This document shows, in pieces, positions 1 through 8,550 of a stretch of DNA of 14,453 nt (position 1 is the stretch's first letter; every line of letters starts with the position of its first letter). The notes under the pieces are model-generated. The model worked only from the letters and a program-made list of their open reading frames with translations, was not told the DNA's origin and ran no database searches. Location: contig JAKFDW010000394.1 of the NCBI GenBank assembly GCA_036675955.1, forward strand, positions 1 through 14,453, read 5' to 3'. Source of the stretch: Pollutimonas sp036675955. Lineage in GTDB: Bacteria > Pseudomonadota > Gammaproteobacteria > Burkholderiales > Burkholderiaceae_B. The translations under genes were made by a program, and so were the position numbers.

Positions 1-11
1 TCAGCGAACAG

Positions 12-112
<101 letters not shown>

Positions 113-120
113 ATAAAATC

Positions 121-160
121 AAGGCCTTACAAGTTATTTGCTTGTAAGGCCTTGTCTATT
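121..160 (+). terminator. Strong hairpin terminator after tRNA-Pro
   Basis: A perfect 13-bp inverted repeat (121-133 with 141-153) encloses the 7-base loop TTATTTG. It begins eight bases after the CCA end and is followed by GTCTATTTC, a weak U-rich tail. It most likely ends the tRNA transcript. The complementary strand has AAATAGAC on the other side, so it could also act on minus-strand transcripts leaving the acetyltransferase gene. Confidence 0.65.
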
Positions 161-265
161 TCTGCTTCGAGAATATTTTTACTCCGGATCTGTTCCGGTT
201 TTTTCTGTCAACACGTATACCGTCGCGAATGGCTTCGTCCGGCTCCCAAGGCAGCCGCACTGGCC

Positions 266-1120
266 CTAGCCAAGCTCAAAAGTGGTTACGCCGAATATCC
301 GTTCGATGGCGATATCCGGCAAATGGCGGTTGTACATGCGCGCCGTGCCAAAAACCTCCTGCATGCCAAGGTCGGCGGCAAGACGCATGGCTGCTACGTT
401 GGGTTCAGGCACATCAAGGTAAACCAATCTGCCATCCTGGACTTCATTACCCAATGCCAGCAACAAAGATGCAGCAATAGTGTCATTATCGGCAAACAAC
501 GGCCCGACCTTCCATCCATCGCGGCAAGGGCGAATCACGCCATAACCGCGCAGCGCGTGGCCTTCCCACCAAGCCAGGGCCGCCGAGCCGGGCTGTTTCA
601 GCCAAGCGTCAAGAAACGCCTGGCGCCCCGCTGGAAAGGCGAGGCGGTCGTACTGTGCAATACGGCTTGCGGCAACGCGTCCCACGCCAACAATATAAGG
701 CGCAGGAACCGCCAGGCCAGGTTCGCATCTGGTCCAGGCGTAGCGTATATTGCTGTAAGCTAGGCTAAAACCCGACTTGCGGTAGTTCGCCTGCTGCTCC
801 CGCACGCCGTCCAGGCCGACATTGCGCGCGCCAAACCGTTGTATGGCGCTATTCCATAACTGCAGGCCATAGCCGTGACCACGATATGGCTCTGCCACGA
901 TGTAAAGGCCAAGGAAGCCGAAGTCGCGGCCATAGCGCACCGCAGAGATGCAACCTATGGGCGCATCATCCAGCAGGCCGATCAAGAAACCACCCTGGTC
1001 GGCCGCAAAGAAAGCCCCTGCATCGTGCAAGCCCGGGTTCCAACCTTCAGCGGCCGCGAGCTCCACGGCAAACTCCATCTCTTCCCGGCGCATTGCCCGG
1101 ATGCGATATTTTCCTGCCAT
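266..1120 (-). CDS. GNAT family N-acetyltransferase, two-domain
   Basis: This 284-residue protein belongs to the GCN5-related acetyltransferases, which move an acetyl group from acetyl-CoA to an amine. The N-terminal half (about 5-130) carries the acetyl-CoA phosphate-binding motif R80-G-H-G-Y-G85, preceded by the hydrophobic strand LGLYIV. The second half (about 145-280) matches the C-terminal domain paired with GNAT in YitH-like proteins (Acetyltransf_18 type) and ends in the typical hydrophobic turn FGVTTFELG. The substrate cannot be read from the sequence. The ATG at 1120 is supported by GGAGGC four bases upstream on the minus strand. The gene stands alone, divergent from pgaA across a 316-base spacer, and nothing ties it to the matrix systems. 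The family call is firm and a specific function is not offered. Confidence 0.85.
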   Translation of the reverse strand: MAGKYRIRAMRREEMEFAVELAAAEGWNPGLHDAGAFFAADQGGFLIGLLDDAPIGCISAVRYGRDFGFLGLYIVAEPYRGHGYGLQLWNSAIQRFGARNVGLDGVREQQANYRKSGFSLAYSNIRYAWTRCEPGLAVPAPYIVGVGRVAASRIAQYDRLAFPAGRQAFLDAWLKQPGSAALAWWEGHALRGYGVIRPCRDGWKVGPLFADNDTIAASLLLALGNEVQDGRLVYLDVPEPNVAAMRLAADLGMQEVFGTARMYNRHLPDIAIERIFGVTTFELG

Positions 1121-1268
1121 AGCTGCCTCCAGTGTTATGCGCCAGCCAGGGCGTCACCCATATGGCCGGCCTCTACTGCAAACCGACTAAACCGTTTGTG
1201 GCACGCATGACGTAAGCCGAATATCGCATTCTAAGCCTAGGCGTTCCTCTCTATCATTCGTCTAAACG

Positions 1269-1284
1269 TGTCTGTATCCAGACA
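1269..1284. promoter_or_regulatory. Dyad operator candidate upstream of pgaA
   Basis: TGTCTG (1269-1274) and CAGACA (1279-1284) form a perfect 6-bp inverted repeat around TATC, about 150 bases before the pgaA start. The size suits a dimeric regulator, but no known consensus was recognised. A related TGTCT/AGACA palindrome lies at the end of csgG (9904-9915), with the half-sites in the opposite arrangement. Confidence 0.3.
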
Positions 1285-1366
1285 TGAAAAATCCTGACAA
1301 GCCCTCCCCCACCACATTCGTGTGCAAGTGGCGAGACGCGCGTTGCCTCCATTTTTAGAAAATCTC

Positions 1367-1436
1367 AGGGGAAGGAACACCATGTGCCCATCCGCAAGAC
1401 GAATGATGCTGTCCGTTCACGGCTGAATGGACCATC
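1367..1436 (+). promoter_or_regulatory. pgaA leader with GGA motifs and 14-codon leader frame
   Basis: A purine-rich stretch (1367-1377) has GGA at 1370-1372 and 1374-1376 and is a good ribosome site for a short frame at 1382-1426 (ATG, 14 codons, TGA). A third GGA (1429-1431) lies between that stop and the pgaA ATG at 1437, where a normal ribosome site for pgaA is otherwise lacking. In E. coli, CsrA represses pgaA by binding GGA motifs in the leader (established). The same control here, or translational coupling through the leader frame, is inference from these motifs. Confidence 0.35.
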
Positions 1437-3890
1437 ATGAAGATAGCGTTTACTTGCCTTTTTTCACTGATTCTGTCCACGACAGCCAACGTCGCCGAAG
1501 CGAGAGTGTCGCGTGCCGATTATGACGCATTAATACACGGCGCACGCGACGGCGATTACGAACCGGCGCTCGTCATGCTGCGAGCACACAGCATCGAGCA
1601 TCCCAGAGACCTGCGCGCGGCCTATGATCGCATACTCATCGCCGGTTGGGCAGCCAATACAGCAGAGGTGATCGCTGCTTACGAAGGGCTGGCCCCGTCC
1701 CCAAGCCGGCCACCCTCCAATGTCCTGAAGACAGTTGCCCAGGCCTATCGCGACAGCCAGCGCTGGGACGACGCCCTGGCGCTATACCGCAAGGGCAGGC
1801 TGCTGTATCCGCGGCAAACATCGTTCGTCGTCGGGGAGATCAAGGTGTTGACGGACGCCGGCAACACAGACGCCGCGGTATCGCTCGGCCAAGAACAGGT
1901 TGAGCGACGTCCGGGCGATGCCGACCTGCGGCTGGCACTCGGCTATGCGTATAGAGGAACGAATTCTCCTTATGCCGCCCTGCAGGAAGCGGACCGCGCC
2001 CTCGCCATGGCACCGGGCAAGGATTATGTCAGCCGCGAGTACATCAAGAGCCTGGAGCGGGCCGGCCTGCCGCTCGCGGCCTTGAATTCGGCTGGCCAGC
2101 ATCCCGGACTGCTCAGCGACAAGGAGATGCGCAATCTGCAGGCGGATTATGTGGCGGAACTCGCCCGCTTGGCGGAAATGCCAACCCGGCAAGAAGCCGA
2201 AAGATTCGCTATCGCCGACCGCGCTTTGGCCGAGTACGACCGCCTGATTCCGGCCTGGGAAGCCTTGGGGCCGGAAGCAAGCGAAGAATTATTACGCATC
2301 CGGATGGACAGGTTGCAGGTATTGCAGACACGCATGCGCATGCAGGATGTCGTAGACGACTATGAGGCCCTGAAAGCACAAGGCGTGGAGGTGCCGCGAT
2401 ACGTAATGAACGATGTTGCGAATGCCTATCTCTATCTGCGTGAACCGGAAGTCGCGGCACATCTATACAGGCAGGTACTGAACGACAGCTCCAGCAAACT
2501 CGACAGTCCCGGCGAGCATCTCAGCAATCAAACCAGACTGTTCTATGCCTTGGTTGAAAGTGAACAATTCGACGAGGCAGCGCAAGTCATCGATGCCGCA
2601 AGAAAGTCCCAACCCAAGTGGCGGCGCATAAAAGGCGTACCGCAGCCGGTTCCAAATGACCTGCATGTGTATGCGGAGGAAACCGCGGCCTTAAGCCTGT
2701 ATTACGCGGACGACACGCCTGCGGCGCAGCAGCGCTTTGAAGAACTCGTGGCCCTGGCACCCAACAACGTGGGACTGCGTGTGGGGCTGGCCCGCGTGTA
2801 TCGCGGCCGCAGCCTCCCGCGGGCCGCCGAGAACCAGTTGAAGATGGCCGAGCCGTTGGAACCGCGGGGAGCTGAGACTCAGGCGGGACAGGGCTTGACC
2901 GCGATCGATTTGCAGGAATGGCGGCAGGCTAATTCGCTGGCCCTTGACCTGGCGGCCCGCTTTCCGGAGGCAAAACAAACCGATACCCTGGCGCGCCGCT
3001 GGACTCTTCACAAGAAGGCTGAACTCAGGGTCTCGGGCAACCGCGGTATTGCGTCCGACAGCCCGGTGATCGGTAGCGGCGACTTCAATATAGAAACCGT
3101 GCTGTATTCGGCTCCGCTGGACTTCAATTGGCGGGTGTTTGGCGGCGGCGGCTATGCTACCGGCGACTTCGAAGAAGGGACGGGCTATTATCGCTGGCTG
3201 CGTACCGGTGTCGAATGGCGGGATCGCGATGTCACCGCCGAACTGGAGGTATCCAGCCATAACTATGGCTACGGCACCAAGCCCGGGGTTCGCGCGAGCG
3301 GCGCGTACGATTTCAACGATCACTGGCAGGCCGGCGGATTCGCCGCCCTGCGATCGCGGGAAACGCCCTTGCGCGCACTGCGCAGCGATATCTCTTCGAA
3401 CAGCCTGGGCGCTTACGTACGCTGGCGCGCCAACGAACGCCGCGAATGGACGTTTACCCTGTCGCCCTCTCGCTTCAGCGACGGAAATAACCGCCTGGTT
3501 GGAGTCTTCTCCGGGACTGAGCGGCTATACACGACGCCGACGCTGAAGACCGATCTGCAGGTGAATATCGCAGCGTCACACAATTCCATCGAAGACGTGC
3601 CTTATTTCAATCCGCGTTCTGACCTGGAAGTGCTTCCCACGCTCAATCTGACCCATATCCTATATCGCCGTTACGAGACGGTATGGGAGCAGAGCTTCCT
3701 GCTGGGCGCGGGACTGTATGCGCAAAAAGGCTATAGCCCGGGGGCAATTGGCGCGCTGGGCTATGGCATGCGCTACCAACCCAGCGACGCCTTCGATGTC
3801 GGGGCGACAGTAACCGGCGTGAGCCGACCCTATGACGGCGTACGCGAACGAGAGCTGCGCATCATGTTTGAAATGAATCTGCGTTTTTAG
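1437..3890 (+). CDS. pgaA: PgaA: PNAG export porin with TPR domain
   Basis: This 817-residue outer-membrane protein lets poly-beta-1,6-N-acetylglucosamine leave the cell. A signal peptide (1-22, cleavage likely after AEA) precedes a long helical tetratricopeptide-like region (about 30-510, with repeated patterns such as W-DDALALYRKGRLLYP). A C-terminal beta-barrel follows (about 530-817), with alternating aromatic/polar strands ending in the outer-membrane signature NLRF with terminal Phe. The length and architecture match E. coli PgaA/HmsH (about 800 residues). The TPR part is known to interact with PgaB and guide de-N-acetylated polymer to the barrel. It is first of four same-strand genes, and pgaB starts nine bases after its stop. 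The start ATG has a poor ribosome site of its own, so translation may be coupled to the short upstream frame. Confidence 0.93.
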   Translation: MKIAFTCLFSLILSTTANVAEARVSRADYDALIHGARDGDYEPALVMLRAHSIEHPRDLRAAYDRILIAGWAANTAEVIAAYEGLAPSPSRPPSNVLKTVAQAYRDSQRWDDALALYRKGRLLYPRQTSFVVGEIKVLTDAGNTDAAVSLGQEQVERRPGDADLRLALGYAYRGTNSPYAALQEADRALAMAPGKDYVSREYIKSLERAGLPLAALNSAGQHPGLLSDKEMRNLQADYVAELARLAEMPTRQEAERFAIADRALAEYDRLIPAWEALGPEASEELLRIRMDRLQVLQTRMRMQDVVDDYEALKAQGVEVPRYVMNDVANAYLYLREPEVAAHLYRQVLNDSSSKLDSPGEHLSNQTRLFYALVESEQFDEAAQVIDAARKSQPKWRRIKGVPQPVPNDLHVYAEETAALSLYYADDTPAAQQRFEELVALAPNNVGLRVGLARVYRGRSLPRAAENQLKMAEPLEPRGAETQAGQGLTAIDLQEWRQANSLALDLAARFPEAKQTDTLARRWTLHKKAELRVSGNRGIASDSPVIGSGDFNIETVLYSAPLDFNWRVFGGGGYATGDFEEGTGYYRWLRTGVEWRDRDVTAELEVSSHNYGYGTKPGVRASGAYDFNDHWQAGGFAALRSRETPLRALRSDISSNSLGAYVRWRANERREWTFTLSPSRFSDGNNRLVGVFSGTERLYTTPTLKTDLQVNIAASHNSIEDVPYFNPRSDLEVLPTLNLTHILYRRYETVWEQSFLLGAGLYAQKGYSPGAIGALGYGMRYQPSDAFDVGATVTGVSRPYDGVRERELRIMFEMNLRF

Positions 3891-3899
3891 AGAGCCAAC

Positions 3900-5933
3900 A
3901 TGTTTGTCAACCTTTCCAGCATACGTTTAATGGCCAGCCTCTTTTGTTCTCTTTTACTGCTTGGCGCATGCGCCAAGAACATCCCTGCGTTCGTTCCGCC
4001 GGAACAGCGTCCCAGCCATAACTTCAACGAACCCTGGCCCAAGAACAAGTATCTGGCGCTTGGCTACCATGACGTGGAAGACAATGATCCCGATCAGGCC
4101 TTCGTAAGTGTAAAAACCGAGAGACTGGAGGAGCAGTTTTCATGGCTACGCGAGAACGGCTATCAGCCTATCACGGTAGACCAGATCCTGGCTGCCAATC
4201 AAGGTGGCGAGCCGCTACCCACAAAGGCTGTACTCCTTACTTTCGACGACGGATACCGCAGCTTCTATACCCGGGTGTTTCCGCTGCTGAAGGCGTATAA
4301 CTGGCCAGCCGTTCTAGCGCCGGTGGGCAAATGGGTGGATACGCCCGACGGCCAGGAGGTGGATTTCGGCGGGCGAATGATAGAACGCGAACGCTTTCTT
4401 ACCTGGGACCAGATCAGTGAAGTAGCGCGCTCCGGATTGGTCGAAATCGGCGCTCATACCGACGACCTGCACTACGGGATACCGGCGAATCCCCAGGGCA
4501 ACCTGCTCCCCGCCGCCGCGGTTCGCGCGTATGACCCCGCTACGGGACAGTACGAAACAGACGCGCAGTTCAAGGCGCGCATCGGCACGGATGTAAAACG
4601 CATCACGGACAAGATCGTGCGGGCGACCGGCAAGAAGCCCCGTGTGTGGGTCTGGCCCTATGGCGCTGCGAATGGTGAAACCCTGAAGATAGTGCGGGAC
4701 CACGGCTACTCCCTGATCTTGACACTGGACTCGGGGCTGGGCTCGGTAGACGACCTGACCGACACGCCGCGGGTATTGGTGTCTAACGACCCGCAACTGC
4801 GAAATTTTGCAAACGTCAGCATGGTCATGGAAAACAACGAAGTCATGCGTGTCGCTCATGTCGACCTGGACTATGTGTATGACTCCGATCCAGAACAGAT
4901 GGATCGCAATCTGGGCGATCTGGTGCAGCGCATTGCCGACATGAAGATCACGACTGTTTTCCTGCAGGCATACGCCGATCCGACCGGCGACGGCCTGGTG
5001 AAGTCGCTCTATTTCCCCAATCGCCATTTACCGGTGCGCGCCGATCTGTTCAATCGCGCCGCCTGGCAGCTGAAAACCCGCGCATTCGTCAATGTCTATG
5101 CATGGATGCCGGTGCTGAGTTATGACCTGGCGCCTTCGATTTCCCGCGTGACCAGCTGGGATCCGGAAACGGGCGAGACAGCAGTCGATAAGGATTACTA
5201 TCGGCGCCTTTCGCCATTCGACCCGGCAGCCCGACAGAAGATCATCGAAATCTATGAAGACCTGGCCAAACACTCGCTATTCAGCGGTGTTCTTTTCCAC
5301 GACGATGCCGTGCTGTCCGACTTCGAGGATGCCGGTCCGCATGCATTGGCGGCTTACCAGGCAGCCGGACTGCCGGGCAGTATCGAGGCGTTGCGCGCCG
5401 ACCCGGATACCTTCCAGCGCTGGACGCGTTACAAAAGCCAGTATCTGGTCGACTTTACCAAGGAACTGACCGAGCACGTGCGTGCCATACGAGGCCCTCA
5501 AATCAAGACGGCGCGCAATATCTTCGCCGAACCGATACTTCATCCTGAAAACGAAGCCTGGTTTGCGCAGAACCTGGATGATTTCCTGGCTGCCTATGAC
5601 TGGACCGCGCCCATGGCCATGCCATGGATGGAAAACGTGCCTGCCGACGAGGCAGACGCCTGGCTGGATAAGCTGGTCACCACCGTGGGCACTCGTCCAG
5701 GCGCGCTCAACAAGACGGTATTTGAAATACAGGGACGTGACTGGCGACCGTCTGAAGGACAGGAAGACTCCGGCCATATCGATTCCGCATTGATGGCCCG
5801 CTGGTTGAAACGCCTGCAATTGAGCGGCGCTCGCAGCTTCGGCTATTACCCCGATGATTTCACGAAAAACCAGCCCCGGTTGGATGTCATCCGGCCGGCA
5901 ATCTCAAACGCGTGGTATCCCTTCCATGATTGA
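3900..5933 (+). CDS. pgaB: PgaB: PNAG N-deacetylase lipoprotein with hydrolase domain
   Basis: This 677-residue periplasmic lipoprotein partly de-N-acetylates PNAG, which is required for export. The lipobox LGAC places the acylated Cys at 24. The carbohydrate esterase 4 domain (about 50-305) shows catalytic and metal Asp in LLTFDDGY (D116, D117) and metal His in H186-TDDL-H191, nearly the same positions as D114/D115/H184/H189 of E. coli PgaB. The C-terminal domain (about 315-670) is the GH153-type fold, with an acidic cluster FHDD (D468, D469) and D474. In Bordetella BpsB and E. coli PgaB this domain cleaves partly deacetylated PNAG (established for those proteins). The length agrees with E. 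coli (672). The ribosome site AGAGAG precedes ATG 3900, and the stop overlaps the pgaC start by eight bases. Confidence 0.95.
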   Translation: MFVNLSSIRLMASLFCSLLLLGACAKNIPAFVPPEQRPSHNFNEPWPKNKYLALGYHDVEDNDPDQAFVSVKTERLEEQFSWLRENGYQPITVDQILAANQGGEPLPTKAVLLTFDDGYRSFYTRVFPLLKAYNWPAVLAPVGKWVDTPDGQEVDFGGRMIERERFLTWDQISEVARSGLVEIGAHTDDLHYGIPANPQGNLLPAAAVRAYDPATGQYETDAQFKARIGTDVKRITDKIVRATGKKPRVWVWPYGAANGETLKIVRDHGYSLILTLDSGLGSVDDLTDTPRVLVSNDPQLRNFANVSMVMENNEVMRVAHVDLDYVYDSDPEQMDRNLGDLVQRIADMKITTVFLQAYADPTGDGLVKSLYFPNRHLPVRADLFNRAAWQLKTRAFVNVYAWMPVLSYDLAPSISRVTSWDPETGETAVDKDYYRRLSPFDPAARQKIIEIYEDLAKHSLFSGVLFHDDAVLSDFEDAGPHALAAYQAAGLPGSIEALRADPDTFQRWTRYKSQYLVDFTKELTEHVRAIRGPQIKTARNIFAEPILHPENEAWFAQNLDDFLAAYDWTAPMAMPWMENVPADEADAWLDKLVTTVGTRPGALNKTVFEIQGRDWRPSEGQEDSGHIDSALMARWLKRLQLSGARSFGYYPDDFTKNQPRLDVIRPAISNAWYPFHD

Positions 5934-7254
5934 TCGACTCATCGCCCTGTTGGTGTTATGCATCGCGCTTGGCGCGCCCTTCGGCCTGACTCTTGTATTG
6001 ACAAGCAGTGTCCTCCTCAACTTTGTCTTTTTCTATCCGCTGTTCATGTCGGGAATCTGGATTGCCGGCGGGCTTTACTTCTGGTTTTATTGGGAGCGGC
6101 ACTGGAAGTGGCGACCGTACCGCTCGCCTGATCTTGCGGGCCAGCCACTGATAACCGTCATTGTTCCTTGCTATAACGAGGAACAGCATGGCGCGGAGAC
6201 CATACGGGCGGCGCTGAATCAAGACTATGCGAACATCGAGGTCATCGCAGTGAACGACGGTTCATCCGACGGAACCGCTGCGCTGTTCGACAGGCTGGCG
6301 TCCGAAGACCCCAGGCTTCGGGTCATACATCTGGCGCAAAACCAGGGCAAAGCCATGGCATTGCGCATGGGAGCAATGGCGGCACGCAGTGAGTACCTTG
6401 TCTGCATTGACGGCGATGCCCATCTTGATCCGGACGCCGTACGGTATTTGATCGCGCCCATGATCCAGAATCCGAATGTGGCAGCCGTAACGGGCAATCC
6501 CCGCATACGCACACGATCCACGCTGATCGGACGCATACAAGTTGGCGAGTTTTCTTCCATTATCGGCCTGATCAAACGCACTCAACGCGTTTATGGCCAA
6601 TTGTTCTCGGTATCGGGAGTGGTTGCGTCGTTCAGGCGCCAGGCGCTGGACCAGGTGGACTACTGGAGCCTGGACATGATTACCGAAGACATCGATATCA
6701 CATGGAAACTTCAACGCGAAAACTGGACTGTCCTTTATGAGCCGCGGGCGCTGTGCTGGATTCTCATGCCCGAAACTCTACAGGGATTGTGGAAGCAACG
6801 AGTACGCTGGGCGCAGGGAGGCGCAGAAGTATTCCTGAAGAACCTGCTGAGTATCTGGAACTGGAAATACCGCAGGCTATGGCCCTTGATGGTCGAATAC
6901 TGCCTGTCCATCGCCTGGGCGTTCGCCATGGGTCTTTCAGTCGTCCTATGGATACTGGGCCACATTGTGCCTTTGCCCGCCAACGTACAAGTATCAACCC
7001 TTCTGCCACCCGCCTTCACCGGCATGGTGCTCGCCCTGGTCTGCCTTCTGCAATTCGTGGTGAGCATCCTGATAGACCGACGTTACGAACCCCGTCTCCC
7101 ACGCTCGCTGTATTGGATCATCTGGTATCCATTCGCTTACTGGATCATCAACTTTTTCACCACCCTCTTCAGTTTCCCTAAAGTCATGCTCCGCATCCGG
7201 CGCCAGCGCGCCCGCTGGTCCAGCCCTGATCGCGGCATAAAGGAGTTGTCATGA
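5926..7254 (+). CDS. pgaC: PgaC: PNAG synthase glycosyltransferase
   Basis: This inner-membrane processive family-2 glycosyltransferase polymerises UDP-GlcNAc into PNAG and passes the chain across the membrane. From ATG 5926 it is 442 residues (E. coli PgaC 441). An earlier in-frame ATG at 5854 lies deep inside pgaB and would add a non-membrane extension, so it was not used. Two N-terminal membrane segments (about 5-25, 30-57) precede the catalytic domain with VNDGSSD (D111), IDGD (D162, D164), TED (253-255, catalytic base) and QRVRW (291-295, the QxxRW acceptor site). Two or three C-terminal membrane segments follow (about 323-435). In E. coli, c-di-GMP binds across PgaC and PgaD and activates synthesis (established there). 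The start overlaps the pgaB stop in ATGATTGA, which suggests coupled translation. Confidence 0.95.
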   Translation: MIDRLIALLVLCIALGAPFGLTLVLTSSVLLNFVFFYPLFMSGIWIAGGLYFWFYWERHWKWRPYRSPDLAGQPLITVIVPCYNEEQHGAETIRAALNQDYANIEVIAVNDGSSDGTAALFDRLASEDPRLRVIHLAQNQGKAMALRMGAMAARSEYLVCIDGDAHLDPDAVRYLIAPMIQNPNVAAVTGNPRIRTRSTLIGRIQVGEFSSIIGLIKRTQRVYGQLFSVSGVVASFRRQALDQVDYWSLDMITEDIDITWKLQRENWTVLYEPRALCWILMPETLQGLWKQRVRWAQGGAEVFLKNLLSIWNWKYRRLWPLMVEYCLSIAWAFAMGLSVVLWILGHIVPLPANVQVSTLLPPAFTGMVLALVCLLQFVVSILIDRRYEPRLPRSLYWIIWYPFAYWIINFFTTLFSFPKVMLRIRRQRARWSSPDRGIKELS

Positions 7255-7727
7255 TTATCACTACGCAACGCTCAAGCATCTTCCTGGCTATTGACGCAAC
7301 GCTGACCGCCATGGGATGGATCGGCTTCTTCTATCTGTTTACCCGAGGCGTAATGAGTATGGTGGATGTCGCAGCCTACGGAAGCCCGCAAATCTCATTG
7401 CTGGACCCTTATGTACCCACCGTAACGACTTTGGCCGCCTATCTGTTGGTGGGAGCCGTGAACGCGCTTGTGCTTGTGCTTTGGGCTCGTTATCACAATC
7501 TCTTCTTCAGTGAGCTGTACCGGCCCAAGGCCTTGCCCCGTATCGACGAGAACATGGTCGCGGAGCACTTTCAGCTTACTTTCAACCAGTTGCGAGAGAT
7601 ACAGAGCAGCCGGGTAACGGTGATCTATCACGCAACTGATGGCGCCATAGCACATCTGGAAACCGACCAGTTGCAAGTGCAACCCGCCCACATCGTCACT
7701 CCCCTGGAACGCGCGAAAGTCGCCTGA
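7251..7727 (+). CDS. pgaD: PgaD: PNAG synthase accessory membrane protein
   Basis: This 158-residue inner-membrane subunit is needed with PgaC for polymer synthesis. Two membrane helices are evident (about 10-38 and 60-83), followed by a soluble cytoplasmic tail of about 75 residues. The length and layout fit PgaD (E. coli 137 residues), with the tail somewhat longer. Its ATG overlaps the pgaC stop in ATGA, and AAGGAG lies just upstream within pgaC. PgaD is poorly conserved in sequence, so the call leans on position, size and topology. It is the last pga gene and a hairpin follows 22 bases after its stop. Confidence 0.88.
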   Translation: MIITTQRSSIFLAIDATLTAMGWIGFFYLFTRGVMSMVDVAAYGSPQISLLDPYVPTVTTLAAYLLVGAVNALVLVLWARYHNLFFSELYRPKALPRIDENMVAEHFQLTFNQLREIQSSRVTVIYHATDGAIAHLETDQLQVQPAHIVTPLERAKVA

Positions 7728-7749
7728 CGCAGATAGCGCCTGGATCGAG

Positions 7750-7772
7750 GCCAACGGCCTAGGCCGTTTGGC
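7750..7772 (+). terminator. Hairpin after pgaD
   Basis: GCCAACGGCC (7750-7759) pairs with GGCCGTTTGGC (7762-7772), giving a 10-bp stem with one bulged T. The loop is only two bases as drawn and would open to four or more. The centre GGCCTAGGCC is a perfect 10-base palindrome. No T tract follows, so it is either a weak terminator or a stem protecting the 3' end of the pga mRNA, and some read-through into csgE is possible. Confidence 0.4.
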
Positions 7773-7844
7773 TACGGCCACTCAAGCCCGGCTATGACAA
7801 AAAGCTGAACACGGCGTAGGCCATCTACCGCATGTTTCGATCAG

Positions 7845-7858
7845 CTTAGGACCCTAAG
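7845..7858. promoter_or_regulatory. Dyad operator candidate upstream of csgE
   Basis: CTTAGG (7845-7850) and CCTAAG (7853-7858) form a perfect 6-bp inverted repeat around AC. The flanks ATC (7840-7842) and GAT add weak outer symmetry. It lies about 160 bases before csgE in an AT-richer stretch. It is a reasonable binding site for the dimeric LuxR-type regulator encoded downstream, but no known consensus was matched. Confidence 0.3.
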
Positions 7859-8016
7859 ATAGATCCATGCATTTCGTTTCTTTACGTTAAGAAGATACGA
7901 CATAGGGTTACAGACAAGTAGTGCAAGGGGAAGAGGTTCGGGCCGTGAACGGCACCTAACCCAGCCATTCAGCTTCACCGCAACAAAAACGCAAATCGCG
8001 GCAGGGAGAGGATTAG

Positions 8017-8535
8017 ATGCGCTTGTTCACTGTGCTTGCCCCACTGGCCATCGCCCTGAACGGCGCCTGCTTTGCGGCAGCAATCCCGGTCGCAAAAGAC
8101 GCCGAGCAGGCTCAGCCCGTTGAGACAACCGACGCTCTACCCGGCCCAAGGGTAAACAGCCACGACGTCCCGAACGCCTCCCATCAACCACGGAACACGG
8201 TGTTCGACGACCCGCTGAGTGGCATTGTCGTCAACCGCACTGTCACGGTGCTGGGCAACGATTTTTATCAATATTTCAGCTCCCGCTGGCGTCAAAAGGA
8301 CGTCAGTACCAAGTACACGATATCCATCCATGAGCGCCCGTCTGCGCGGTTCGGCAGTGAGATATGGGTGCAATTTCGGCAAAAACGGATGTTCCATGCG
8401 TTTTTGCCGCCGGCACGATCGGCAACCAAGAAGATAAGTTGGTCTGCCGTGGAAATGGTCTACCAGAACATCAACGACAGCGAGATTGAACGGATCATGG
8501 TGAAAAGCCCTGATCTAGGCCCCGAGGAGATGTAA
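8017..8535 (+). CDS. csgE: CsgE: curli secretion specificity factor
   Basis: CsgE is the periplasmic adaptor that caps the CsgG pore and makes it selective for curli subunits. The core (about 64-165 of 172) aligns with E. coli CsgE: DPLSGIVVNRTVTVLGNDFY corresponds to its GLLTDHTVSSIGHDFY, and ERPSARFGSEIWV to ERPSARWGSWITI. A signal peptide is present (about 1-21). About 40 low-complexity residues rich in Pro, Ala and Gln separate it from the core, making the protein longer than E. coli CsgE (129). The N-terminal L-N-G-A-C is not a proper lipobox. GGGAGAGGA upstream supports ATG 8017. Its stop abuts the csgF ATG, so csgEFG are one translation-coupled unit. Confidence 0.92.
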   Translation: MRLFTVLAPLAIALNGACFAAAIPVAKDAEQAQPVETTDALPGPRVNSHDVPNASHQPRNTVFDDPLSGIVVNRTVTVLGNDFYQYFSSRWRQKDVSTKYTISIHERPSARFGSEIWVQFRQKRMFHAFLPPARSATKKISWSAVEMVYQNINDSEIERIMVKSPDLGPEEM

Positions 8536-8550
8536 ATGAAAGGAGATAAC
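8524..8550 (+). promoter_or_regulatory. Tandem ribosome sites giving csgF two possible starts
   Basis: GAGGAG (8524-8529) sits six bases before ATG 8536, and AGGAG (8541-8545) sits five bases before an in-frame GTG at 8551. Both spacings are good. The choice changes the CsgF signal peptide by five residues and does not affect the mature protein. Confidence 0.6.

Larger units (their letters stand above)
1121..1436. other. Divergent intergenic region, acetyltransferase / pgaA
   Basis: This 316-base spacer must hold promoters for the leftward acetyltransferase gene and the rightward pga operon. No convincing -35/-10 pair was found on either strand. It does hold an 8-bp palindrome GCCTAGGC (1235-1242), a dyad at 1269-1284, an AT-rich dyad ATTTT-TAG-AAAAT (1351-1363), and purine-rich GGA motifs beside a 14-codon leader frame just before pgaA. 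The latter two suggest control of pga at the mRNA level. No gene longer than the leader frame is supported. Confidence 0.6.
7728..8016. other. Intergenic region between pgaD and csgE
   Basis: These 289 bases separate the two matrix operons. The first part holds a hairpin (7750-7772) suited to end or attenuate the pga transcript. The second part (about 7840-7925) is more AT-rich than the flanking genes and holds a perfect dyad at 7845-7858, so it is the likely control region for csgEFG. No -35/-10 pair was convincing. The csgE ribosome site GGGAGAGGA lies just before 8017. No gene was seen. Confidence 0.6.

Noticed and set aside
1200..1300. Sigma-70 promoter before pgaA (for example TATCAT near 1252)
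   Set aside because: No -35 element at suitable spacing could be found by eye, so no promoter is claimed.
2691..3323. 210-codon minus-strand frame inside pgaA, and a similar one inside pgaB (4314-5027)
   Set aside because: Antisense shadows of confidently identified genes. No ribosome site or domain features.
5854..5925. Earlier ATG for pgaC inside pgaB
   Set aside because: ATG 5926 gives the family length and begins with the expected membrane helix. The overlap ATGATTGA with the pgaB stop is typical of coupling.
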